23,912 nucleotides of DNA, from positions 1 through 23,912 of IMG/VR virus record IMGVR_UViG_3300042898_001332, one strand, 5' to 3'. The notes beneath the pieces were generated by a model. That model did no database searches and was not told the DNA's origin. It saw only the letters and a program-made list of their open reading frames with translations. Origin of the DNA: a virus. Made by a program: the position numbers and the translations under genes. The first letter of the stretch is position 1. Every line of letters starts with the position of its first letter. Positions 1 through 7,011 of the stretch are shown piece by piece.

Positions 1-1358
1 TATGATGTCACAGTGGATGATAGTGGCGTGGTCTGAGATTGTAAATCTGGCAGCCCTTCGAGTGTGTTAAGTCCTCCAAGGGTGGTAGGCAACCAATAGT
101 TGGTGTCAGTGATGTCAGTGCCTGTTGGTACTGTTTGTTGTGCTCGATAGAATGTTGGTATTGGCGCACCTTCTGCTACCACAGCATTTTCCAGGTAGGT
201 TCTATTGATATCCCATGGCGAACGAGTGAATCCTTTGATCACTTGTGCCACTGCTGGCCAGGTGGTGTTGGGCATGCCAGTTATCTGTTGCAGGGCAACT
301 TGAACTGCTTTGTTGGCCACAGCTTGTTCTGGGGGAATAATTTTGCCTAGGTCATCACAACTGGTAGGAGTAGGAAGATACACAGATATTGAGCTTTGTA
401 CATTCATGTCAACGCTTCCGGCAGGATCATACACAGGAACATATCCCGCTGGGGTTGGAGTTTGCAAAGTAGTCCAGCTGTTGGGAAATACCTTTTGTGG
501 ATTTAACAAATCAGCCATGCTGTTGATGCCAGGAGTTGTTATGTCAAGTATGTCCAACACCTGTTGTAGATCTGCACCGGTTACTTTTAACATGCCAGCA
601 TAGGCCAATCTCTGCAATTGGTTCAACTGTGGTTCAGTCAGTGTGGATCTGGTGGCTAGCAAATACCCAATGTCTGTTTTGCTCAATCCAGCTGTGGTCA
701 ATGCATCAGCTACTACTGTAATCATACCGCCTTGTAGATCTGCCACTGCGGCTAACTGTTGCAACAGCGCCGCTGGAGTGCCGTAGTTGTTGAGATTTCG
801 AGTGTTGACCAATTTTCCCTGGTTGGCAATGTCTGTGCCAAACCCATCAAAGTTGGGATTGATCGAACTAATGCTGTTGGTAATCAACGAGTTCATGTTG
901 GAAAAGGTAGGACCAAGATAGGTCTGCGCATTGACTGAACTGACTATGAAACTGTTGATGGAAGAAACAAATCCTTGTACACCCATGAAATTGCTGGCAA
1001 ATTGTGCGCTGTTTCCGTTGCCAAGATACAAGTTTCCAGTCTGTTCAATCAGCCCACTGAAGCCACTAGGGTCTACCACGGGTGTTAGATTTGTAAAATC
1101 TCCCAGCGGGGCGGCCGGAATACTGTCACCTAGAGCCGGACAATTTGTAGCACCAATACTTTGTAAAGATAATAAAGTAGCTGGAGTTGCCCAGGATTGG
1201 ACTCGATAGTAGTCCAGTGCCGCCAAGTAATCGGCAATGACCGCTGTGCTGTTGAATGCAGTTAACGCATCGATCAATTCTGGAGGCAAAGGATTGATTC
1301 CTTGATTGTCCAGCATGTATGCAGTTGCAGTTAATTGTAAAGGAGTTAGTAAGCCCAT
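1..1358 (-). CDS. Large virion/tail protein, 3' end beyond window
   Basis: This frame is open from an ATG at 1358 to the left edge, so about 452 residues are visible and the C-terminus is missing. A ribosome site (AGGATAACA) sits just before the ATG, and the stop of the PAAR gene lies two bases upstream. The protein is rich in N, T, Q, S and L, with no signal peptide or catalytic motif that I recognise. Near the visible end is a segment reading FYRAQQTVPTGTDITDTNYW, which resembles small carbohydrate-binding modules with a terminal Trp; a similar segment occurs in the tail fibre at 7011-8726. Position directly after the PAAR spike tip, and composition, point to a tail, baseplate or appendage protein. 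That role is inferred; the coding call is firm. Confidence 0.85.
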   Translation of the reverse strand, partial: MGLLTPLQLTATAYMLDNQGINPLPPELIDALTAFNSTAVIADYLAALDYYRVQSWATPATLLSLQSIGATNCPALGDSIPAAPLGDFTNLTPVVDPSGFSGLIEQTGNLYLGNGNSAQFASNFMGVQGFVSSINSFIVSSVNAQTYLGPTFSNMNSLITNSISSINPNFDGFGTDIANQGKLVNTRNLNNYGTPAALLQQLAAVADLQGGMITVVADALTTAGLSKTDIGYLLATRSTLTEPQLNQLQRLAYAGMLKVTGADLQQVLDILDITTPGINSMADLLNPQKVFPNSWTTLQTPTPAGYVPVYDPAGSVDMNVQSSISVYLPTPTSCDDLGKIIPPEQAVANKAVQVALQQITGMPNTTWPAVAQVIKGFTRSPWDINRTYLENAVVAEGAPIPTFYRAQQTVPTGTDITDTNYWLPTTLGGLNTLEGLPDLQSQTTPLSSTVTS

Positions 1359-1360
1359 TG

Positions 1361-1624
1361 TTATCCTACTCTAACATCTGGACTGCCGCCTTGTCGTGGA
1401 TGTTTGCAAGTGTCAATACATCCGGCAGTTATAACAGGTGTTCCGCCTGCACGAACAGAACCATTGCCACCCGAAGTAAATTGTATCTTGTGACCTTTAA
1501 AATGTGGTGCCACTTTGATACCGTTGACAACGATAGGCTGGCCATTCACACGGACCGATCCCACGCCGGCTTCGGCTGGACCTTTTTCTATATTGAGATC
1601 ACCCTGTCGTTGAACTGGTGGCAT
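1361..1624 (-). CDS. PAAR-domain spike tip protein (T4 gp5.4-like)
   Basis: 87 residues, Gly/Pro/Val rich, made of short beta segments such as VRVNGQPIVVNG and GNGSVRAGGTPVITAGC, with His and Cys residues (APHFKGHK, CIDTCKHP) that could bind one metal ion. This is the look and size of PAAR-repeat proteins, which cap the membrane-piercing spike of contractile tails; in T4 this is gp5.4. It starts at an ATG one base after the stop of the upstream gene, with AGGATAAT as ribosome site, and is followed two bases later by the large tail protein, so the three genes are probably co-transcribed late. The alternative is another small beta-rich tail protein, but PAAR is the best fit. Confidence 0.8.
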   Translation of the reverse strand: MPPVQRQGDLNIEKGPAEAGVGSVRVNGQPIVVNGIKVAPHFKGHKIQFTSGGNGSVRAGGTPVITAGCIDTCKHPRQGGSPDVRVG

Positions 1625-1625
1625 A

Positions 1626-1931
1626 TTATCCTAGTATAAGTTTCTTTTCTGGTACTTTGATACCAGTTGTTGCTTCCAAGTATTTCATCCTGACTGAATC
1701 ATCAGTCTTTGATACCAAAGAAACGCTGTTACTATTTAACCGGATTTCTTCCTTGGGATCTGCAGTAAACAAGCTGGGCACAAGTCCCATACCCTGTGGC
1801 CCAGGCGCAATGCTCACTGGTTCTTCTAAGACGATCCAGTCGCTGCCAGATTGTTTAACTTTGGCTACCATTTCTTCACCTGAGTTCATTTTAAATGTGT
1901 ATACCTGGTTGGGTTCTAGTACTAGTTGCAT
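1626..1931 (-). CDS. Conserved small phage protein, possibly Sm-like beta barrel
   Basis: 101 residues starting at an ATG with a good ribosome site (AAAGGAAAATC). The N-terminal half reads like a five-strand barrel: YTFKMNSGEEMVAKVKQ followed by WIVLEEPVSI, a pattern like the Sm/LSm fold where a Gly-Glu turn follows the first strand. The C-terminal part is a likely strand and helix (VRMKYLEATTGI). No catalytic residues are visible. It lies between glutaredoxin and the PAAR gene with a 14-base gap to glutaredoxin. I do not recognise a defined function; an RNA-binding role would be a guess from the fold resemblance only. Confidence 0.75.
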   Translation of the reverse strand: MQLVLEPNQVYTFKMNSGEEMVAKVKQSGSDWIVLEEPVSIAPGPQGMGLVPSLFTADPKEEIRLNSNSVSLVSKTDDSVRMKYLEATTGIKVPEKKLILG

Positions 1932-1945
1932 GATTTTCCTTTGTG

Positions 1946-2197
1946 TTAATTTGTTGTGCCAACTTTGGCGGCGAATTCTTCTAGGGACAAGTTGGACAGT
2001 CCTTGGAATCCACCAGGAATCAGTTCGTTGTCTTTGTAAATTTGTGGAACACTTCTCAACCCAGCGTCAACAAGTTTTTGTCTTGCATCCGGGTGTTGCT
2101 CAATGTTCACTGATTCATATTTGATGTTGCGACTTTCTAGCAGTGCTTTGGCTCGATCGCAATAGGGGCAGTTGTTTTTTGTATATATTGTTATCAT
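1946..2197 (-). CDS. grx: Glutaredoxin
   Basis: 83 residues from the ATG at 2197, which gives the normal glutaredoxin N-terminus MITIYTKNNCPYC; the longer frame to 2236 would add 13 residues inside nrdB and has no family match. The dithiol active site is CPYC (C10, C13), followed by the expected helix and the cis-Pro segment SVPQIY and the GGF turn (PGGFQGL). It would reduce the C-terminal disulfide of ribonucleotide reductase in the cytoplasm after each turnover. The start lies one base after the nrdB stop, so the two genes are translationally close, and this order (nrdB then grx) fits the job. Function is very likely; whether host glutathione or thioredoxin reductase recharges it cannot be seen. 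Confidence 0.93.
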   Translation of the reverse strand: MITIYTKNNCPYCDRAKALLESRNIKYESVNIEQHPDARQKLVDAGLRSVPQIYKDNELIPGGFQGLSNLSLEEFAAKVGTTN

Positions 2198-2198
2198 T

Positions 2199-3299
2199 TT
2201 AAAGATTTGGAAGTTCGTCGTAGTCAATGGCATCACTCATTACGCCAATAACATAATTAGTCGATTCAGACTCCTGTAGTGCAGTTTGTTTGTTACTGGT
2301 GTTGACATGTTTGTTGAACCAAGGAATAGGTGTGGTCTTTGGTGCAGGAGTTTGATACTTGATACCAATTTCTTTAAGAGCACCGGCTGCTGTGTAATCC
2401 ACAAAGTCCTTCAAGATCTGTGCGTTGAGTCCAATTACTGGACCTCGATTGAACAAGTAATCAGCCCATTGTTTTTCTTCACGGATAACATCCAGATACA
2501 GTTCATATACTTCTGCTTCGCATTCTGCTTTGACTGCAGCGAAACGAGGATCTTCTTTGACCACTTGGTTGATCAGCCAGGCCGTCCAATCCTTGTGCAG
2601 GATCTCATCTTGAAGAATCAAACTGATAATGTTGCCATTACCAATAAAGATTCTATTCTCTACCATGGCCAAACTAGTGGCAAACGATACCATAAAGCGG
2701 AATGCTTCCAATGCGTAAGACGCATGCAGTGCCATGTAAATTGCTTTGATGTGTTCTTTCTCGTTTACATTTTCACCTAACTCTTTGCGACAGTTAACTT
2801 TGTGTAACTCATCATAGTATCTACCAACACTACTTGCCATATCAACAATCTCTTTTGTATCGTGGATGGTGTTGAACACATCTTTGGGTACATTGTAGAT
2901 GTTGCGAATGATGTGACTGTAACTGCGTGAGTGAATGTTGGTTTCAAAGAATCCCCAGTTGTACATGAGACTTTCTAGTTCAGGGATTGAACACACTGGC
3001 GTAAACACTTGTGTAGGTCCACGACCTTGCAAACTGTCCAAGGCTGTTTGACGCAACAGGTTGCTGGTAAAGATATGTTTAACAGTTTCACTGGATTCTT
3101 TAAAATCATTAGCGTCTTTGGTCAGTGAAATCTCTTCTGGAACCCAGAAGAAGCCACGAGCTTCTTGCTCAAACTTGGTTAGCTTGTTGTATTTGACTTC
3201 TTCGAATCGTTGAATAGTCACTGGCCCGGCTGGATCCAAGAACATCTTACGGTTCAGATAGTCTGTTTTTGTTTTTAAATTGTATTGTGCTTGACTCAT
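2199..3299 (-). CDS. nrdB: Class Ia ribonucleotide reductase, beta subunit
   Basis: 366 residues, close to the usual 350-380. It holds the di-iron/tyrosyl radical cofactor that starts ribonucleotide reduction by NrdA. Against E. coli NrdB the ligands can be placed as D88 (in TALDSLQGRG), E119, H123, E198 (in YALEAFRF), E232 and H235 (QDEILH), with the radical Tyr at Y127 (HSRSY). One oddity: the segment is FFETNIHSRSY, so E119 and H123 are four apart instead of three in E. coli. The C-terminus (YDELPNL) is acidic and contains the expected Tyr for the radical path. The ATG is preceded by AGGAGC. It follows the small membrane protein gene and precedes glutaredoxin in the same operon. Confidence 0.95.
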   Translation of the reverse strand: MSQAQYNLKTKTDYLNRKMFLDPAGPVTIQRFEEVKYNKLTKFEQEARGFFWVPEEISLTKDANDFKESSETVKHIFTSNLLRQTALDSLQGRGPTQVFTPVCSIPELESLMYNWGFFETNIHSRSYSHIIRNIYNVPKDVFNTIHDTKEIVDMASSVGRYYDELHKVNCRKELGENVNEKEHIKAIYMALHASYALEAFRFMVSFATSLAMVENRIFIGNGNIISLILQDEILHKDWTAWLINQVVKEDPRFAAVKAECEAEVYELYLDVIREEKQWADYLFNRGPVIGLNAQILKDFVDYTAAGALKEIGIKYQTPAPKTTPIPWFNKHVNTSNKQTALQESESTNYVIGVMSDAIDYDELPNL

Positions 3300-3320
3300 T
3301 GAAATGCTCCTATTGGTACT

Positions 3321-3512
3321 TTACCAGTGTCTAATTGTGTTGGCTATAATAAAGCCACAAGTTATAACATGTATTATAACCCAAAATGTTTTAAAGAACA
3401 AGGCTATTCGGGCTTCTTGCAAAGTTAGTATCGGCACATCAGGACGATCGTGATCAGATTCGCCCATCAAGTGCCCGGTTGCCCGTGCCCAGATCTTTTC
3501 TAAACTATTCAT
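3321..3512 (-). CDS. Small single-span membrane protein upstream of nrdB
   Basis: 63 residues. The N-terminal half is soluble and charged (GESDHDRPDVPILTLQEAR); the C-terminal half is one hydrophobic segment, roughly residues 38-59 (FFKTFWVIIHVITCGFIIAN), ending in IRHW. No signal peptidase site is evident, so a single-pass inner membrane protein is expected. Small proteins of this layout next to nrdB are, as far as I recall, common in cyanophages and related T4-like phages, without known function. Its ATG overlaps the stop of the HNH gene (ATGA), so its translation may be coupled to that of the mobile gene. Function unknown. Confidence 0.75.
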   Translation of the reverse strand: MNSLEKIWARATGHLMGESDHDRPDVPILTLQEARIALFFKTFWVIIHVITCGFIIANTIRHW

Positions 3513-4201
3513 TTACATTTTATCCATTCTTCATCTTGAGTAGGAATCCATCCATGCCTAAAGTATTTTACCATATTCATAAACGGGCCTACTTCTTTTC
3601 CGTCATCTTTCCAGTTATAATTCTTATTCATACTCAATCCATATAACTTACAATATGATGGTTTATTATTATCAATCCATATATTGTAAATTTCATCTGC
3701 CCTAGACCAGATACCTTTAGTAACTACTGTTGCTCTTGGATGATTCCAAGGTTTAACTCCAGCGTTTGGATTTTTATCACCGCGCTTTGAGTCAGACATA
3801 GATTTCAATCCGGCTTCTGTAAACAATGATGTGTCAAAAGGTTTTCCAAATTTCCAATGTGCTTTGCCTTTTGGCTGATGTTTTCCAGGATTATTAGGTC
3901 CACACATATACTCAGAATATTGTCTCTTTAACCAACCGTATGCCTTATTGTTTCTTTTTACATTATTATTTGATGCTACCATAAACATAGCGGCTTTGAC
4001 AAGTCGTATATTATTAGGATGTATTTTAACTAACAGAAGATGACACAAATAATGTTCTTCTGGTGTCAGTGATACTAAGTTAGGTGCGTCATCTGTTCCT
4101 CCGAGACATCTCGGAACAATATGATGCTTTTCACTATATCCTTCTAATATTCTATTTTGTCCTCTCCTTACTAATGTATTGTATATTTTTTGATAATCCA
4201 T
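3509..4201 (-). CDS. HNH homing endonuclease between nrdA and nrdB
   Basis: 230 residues. The HNH motif is N-terminal: H26-H27 in EKHHIVPRCLGG, N41 in APNLVSL and H50 in PEEHYLCH. The rest is basic and Lys/Asn rich and includes KRGDKNPNAGVKPWNH, reminiscent of the DNA-binding modules of phage homing endonucleases. Such enzymes cut a related phage genome lacking the gene and so copy themselves into it. The gene is A+T rich by eye (lines 3901-4020 hold 38 G+C of 120 bases against 31 of 60 at 4801-4860 in nrdA). It sits between nrdA and nrdB, the place of mobE in T4. The ribosome site AGGAGA stands directly after a hairpin that also contains a late promoter. I see no intron; it is free-standing. 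Confidence 0.9.
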   Translation of the reverse strand: MDYQKIYNTLVRRGQNRILEGYSEKHHIVPRCLGGTDDAPNLVSLTPEEHYLCHLLLVKIHPNNIRLVKAAMFMVASNNNVKRNNKAYGWLKRQYSEYMCGPNNPGKHQPKGKAHWKFGKPFDTSLFTEAGLKSMSDSKRGDKNPNAGVKPWNHPRATVVTKGIWSRADEIYNIWIDNNKPSYCKLYGLSMNKNYNWKDDGKEVGPFMNMVKYFRHGWIPTQDEEWIKCK

Positions 4202-4211
4202 ACAAGTCTCC

Positions 4212-4249
4212 TATAAGTTTATTTATTACAACTTACAGAAAAACTTATA
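4212..4249 (-). promoter_or_regulatory. Hairpin before the HNH ribosome site
   Basis: On the transcribed strand TATAAGTTT (4249-4241) is perfectly complementary to AAACTTATA (4220-4212), a 9-bp A/U-rich stem with a 20-base loop; one further U-G pair is possible with the first G of the ribosome site GGAGA (4211-4207). In a long read-through transcript from nrdA the stem would form right against the ribosome site and could hinder initiation. A late transcript starting inside the 3' arm would lack the 5' arm. This is the arrangement known for T4 homing endonuclease genes. Confidence 0.6.
4220..4226 (-). promoter_or_regulatory. Late promoter motif (ATAAATA) for HNH gene
   Basis: ATAAATA in the context GTAATAAATAAAC on the minus strand matches 7 of 8 bases of the T4 late consensus TATAAATA. 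It overlaps the loop and 3' arm of the hairpin upstream of the HNH gene. Transcription would start near 4214, just before the ribosome site AGGAGA. Confidence 0.55.
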
Positions 4250-4258
4250 ATTTACAAC

Positions 4259-6580
4259 TCAAAGTTTGCAAGCGATACAATCTTCCTCAAGATCAAAGTC
4301 AATTTCTTCCAATGGTGCTTCTACTTCAGCGTCTTGCCCTTTTGATCCTTGTTTGTTGATCAAACTGTAGTAGAATGTTTTCAGACCCCAGTAGTGTGCC
4401 TGCATCAAGTTCTTGGCAATCAATGTTGTAGGTACTTTACGATCCGCCCAGTGTGCTGGATTGTAGAATGTGTTTGTGGAAATCGATTGGTCAACATAAG
4501 CTGCCAATACTGCGGCTGTTTTCAAATAGCCGTCACAATCTTTTTGTGCCCACATCAACTGATACTTGTTTTTGAGTCTATGATACTCGGGAACCACTTG
4601 TGTCAATGATCCAGCTTTGGATTCTTTGACTGTGATCAAACTCATTGGCATTTCAATGCCATTGGTTGAGTTAATAACAACTGAGCTTGACTCTACTGGA
4701 GCAATGGCCATAGAAGTGGCGTTGCGTACCCCATGACTGCGCATCATTGCACGGAGGCCTTCCCAATTGAGTTCAGGTGCGAAATCAGTCAATTCATCAG
4801 CACCTTTTGCACGGCGTTCCCATGGAAAAATTCCCTGCCCGTAGTAGGTCTTGTCACTGTCTACACAGCGACCACGCTCTTGTGCCAGTTCAACACTGGC
4901 TTCAGTCAGATAATAGGCCTGATGTTCCATCCAGCTTTTAACTTCTGCAAGAGAATCCTTTTCACCGTACCGGAAGCTACGCTTGGCGTGCCAGTAGGCT
5001 AGATTAGTAACACCAATGCCAAGAGGTCTGATTTCATCGTTGCTCAACTTTGATTGAATTGATAAGAAATCTTGGTAGTCCAATATATTATTAAGGCTAC
5101 GATGGAGGATACGACAAGCACGGCGCATATCTTCTGGATTACGAAATGCGCCCCAGTTAATCGAGCCAAGTGTACATAAAGCAATACGCCCAGTATCGTC
5201 ATCAAGACGCTTAAAAGATCTAGTAGGTAAAAGAATTTCACAGCAAAGGTTACTCTGGTAAATGGTATGATACTCAGGATCAAAGGGTCCTTGATTCATC
5301 ACATTGTCAATGAACACAAGGTAAATGCGTCCAGTGTCAGTACGCTCTTTTAATATGCCACCTTTGAATACATCTTCAGCAGCCATGGTCTTTGTGCGCA
5401 AGTCTTTGCGCTTTTCATATGTTACATACAGCTCTTCAAACCGTTCCGTATTTGTGTAAAAGGCTTCGTACAAGTCCGGTACTTCGTTGGGGTCAAAGAA
5501 TGTTATGTTTTCTTTGTTCTTGAATCGTCTCCAGAAGAAAGCACTAAGCACAATCCCATAATCCATATGACGGACTCGGGTTTCTTCGGTTCCTTGGTTG
5601 TTCTTGAGAACAATAAGATCATCAAACTGATGATGCCAAATAGGATAAAAAACAGTAGCACTTGCATTGCGGATACCTCCTTGTGAGCATGAGCGCAAAT
5701 CTCCAAACCACTTCTTCAAGAATGGTATCATGCCTGTGTGCATGATTTCGCCACCACGGATAGGTGATCCTAATGGACGCAGTCGTCCAATTTCTAAACC
5801 AATGCCAGCTCGCTTGCTGGCATACTTGGCCATCATTTCACCTGAAGCAAATATACTGTCCAGATCATCGTCACTCCTGATAAGTACGCAACTACTAAAC
5901 TGTTTAGTAGGAGTCCCAAGACCAGCAAGCACAGGAGTAGCAAGAGTGAACAAGCCATCACTAGCCGCTGTGTAGTACTCTTTGATGTAGCGCATTCTCG
6001 CTGAGTTCGGTTCTTCAGAGTGAAATACAGTAGCGGCCGCGACCATGTATCTAACTTGCGGAGTTTCATAAATTTCTTTCGTTGATCTATTTTTTACAAG
6101 ATATTTTTCAATCAATTGTTCAATGGCAGCATAACTGTATTGTTCGTCTTTGGCATGATCAATCATGTCGTTCATGCGATTCCAATCATCTTCACTGTAC
6201 CATTCCAATAGCTCGGGTGTGTAAAGTCCAGTGGCAACATTTTTCTTGACGATTTCATAAAGATGCGGAGGTTCATAATCTCCGTACACATCTTTACGCA
6301 ACATGCTGAGTCGCTGTTTACCCGCAACAAACTGATAGTTGGTGTGACCAACATCAGGATTTGATTCTACATCTATTAGATCAACTATGGCTCGCAAGGT
6401 AATACCATCAATTTCGTTGGTGGTAATTCCATCATAAAAATGCAATTGAGTTCTAATTTCTATCATGCTCTGACTTACATCTGCAATTCCTGAGCATACT
6501 TTAGCAATTTGCGTCTGCCATTTTTCCAACGCCAACGGCTCTCTGCTGCCGTTTCGTTTGACAACTGTTATGTTTTTCAT
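4259..6580 (-). CDS. nrdA: Class Ia ribonucleotide reductase, alpha subunit
   Basis: 773 residues, full length for the family (E. coli 761). It reduces ribonucleoside diphosphates to deoxy forms for phage DNA synthesis. An ATP-cone lies at the N-terminus (VVKRNGSREPL). Catalytic residues are all in place: C231 (QFSSCVLI), N444, C446 and E448 (NLCCEILLPT), C469 (ALCTLGS), the radical-path pair Y737-Y738 (TFYYSL) and the C-terminal shuttle C768/C771 (CIACKL). There is no intron or break, so the gene looks functional. The ribosome site is modest (AAGTAGG). It leads the module nrdA, HNH, small membrane protein, nrdB, grx; the insertion of the HNH gene separates it from nrdB. Confidence 0.96.
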   Translation of the reverse strand: MKNITVVKRNGSREPLALEKWQTQIAKVCSGIADVSQSMIEIRTQLHFYDGITTNEIDGITLRAIVDLIDVESNPDVGHTNYQFVAGKQRLSMLRKDVYGDYEPPHLYEIVKKNVATGLYTPELLEWYSEDDWNRMNDMIDHAKDEQYSYAAIEQLIEKYLVKNRSTKEIYETPQVRYMVAAATVFHSEEPNSARMRYIKEYYTAASDGLFTLATPVLAGLGTPTKQFSSCVLIRSDDDLDSIFASGEMMAKYASKRAGIGLEIGRLRPLGSPIRGGEIMHTGMIPFLKKWFGDLRSCSQGGIRNASATVFYPIWHHQFDDLIVLKNNQGTEETRVRHMDYGIVLSAFFWRRFKNKENITFFDPNEVPDLYEAFYTNTERFEELYVTYEKRKDLRTKTMAAEDVFKGGILKERTDTGRIYLVFIDNVMNQGPFDPEYHTIYQSNLCCEILLPTRSFKRLDDDTGRIALCTLGSINWGAFRNPEDMRRACRILHRSLNNILDYQDFLSIQSKLSNDEIRPLGIGVTNLAYWHAKRSFRYGEKDSLAEVKSWMEHQAYYLTEASVELAQERGRCVDSDKTYYGQGIFPWERRAKGADELTDFAPELNWEGLRAMMRSHGVRNATSMAIAPVESSSVVINSTNGIEMPMSLITVKESKAGSLTQVVPEYHRLKNKYQLMWAQKDCDGYLKTAAVLAAYVDQSISTNTFYNPAHWADRKVPTTLIAKNLMQAHYWGLKTFYYSLINKQGSKGQDAEVEAPLEEIDFDLEEDCIACKL

Positions 6581-6585
6581 TTTAC

Positions 6586-7011
6586 CTACTTAATATATTT
6601 TTGTATTTCTTCTTGGCTAACGCTGTGTCGGGCATTGGTTTGCCCTAGGTTGATATTTACGACATGTGACTGGTCCCAATTCAATATATATTTCTCATTG
6701 TCAATCAGGACTAAATTGTCATCACAACTCTCAATCAACACAGCATTTTGTATGTCTGCGCGATCTAGCAATGTTATAGTATACATTATTCCTAGTCCTC
6801 TTGCAAGACTACAGAACAAATTATCATCTAATAGTTGCCATGGATCAGGCCAACTTGTACGATCATCCCAATGCAAATGATATGGTATCCACGGAGCATC
6901 AAACCACCATTGGTTGATCAATTCTAGTGCTGGTTCTTTGGGAAGTTGGGCAGCTTGAGATCTCAAATCTGCCCACGAATTTAATCGTTCAGAAAATAAT
7001 TTATGCCACAT
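6586..7011 (-). CDS. Conserved phage protein of unknown function
   Basis: 141 residues, very rich in Trp (WWFDAPW, LHWDDRTSWPDPWQLL) with a short segment NLFCSLARGLGIMY carrying one Cys, followed by IDNEKYILNW and a polar tail. The arrangement of a Cys in a helix and later acidic and His residues faintly recalls papain or transglutaminase-like folds, but I cannot place a catalytic triad. The ATG overlaps the tail fibre stop by one base (TAATG) and the stop lies five bases from the nrdA start, so it bridges the tail fibre and RNR genes in one transcript. I do not recognise the family by name; no function is claimed. Confidence 0.8.
   Translation of the reverse strand: MWHKLFSERLNSWADLRSQAAQLPKEPALELINQWWFDAPWIPYHLHWDDRTSWPDPWQLLDDNLFCSLARGLGIMYTITLLDRADIQNAVLIESCDDNLVLIDNEKYILNWDQSHVVNINLGQTNARHSVSQEEIQKYIK

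Noticed and set aside
1319-1639. Plus-strand frame opposite the PAAR gene
   Set aside because: The minus strand carries two well-placed genes with ribosome sites; the plus frame shows no family pattern.
5044-5283. Minus-strand frame with membrane-protein-like sequence
   Set aside because: It lies wholly inside nrdA in another frame, has no ribosome site, and nrdA is intact there.
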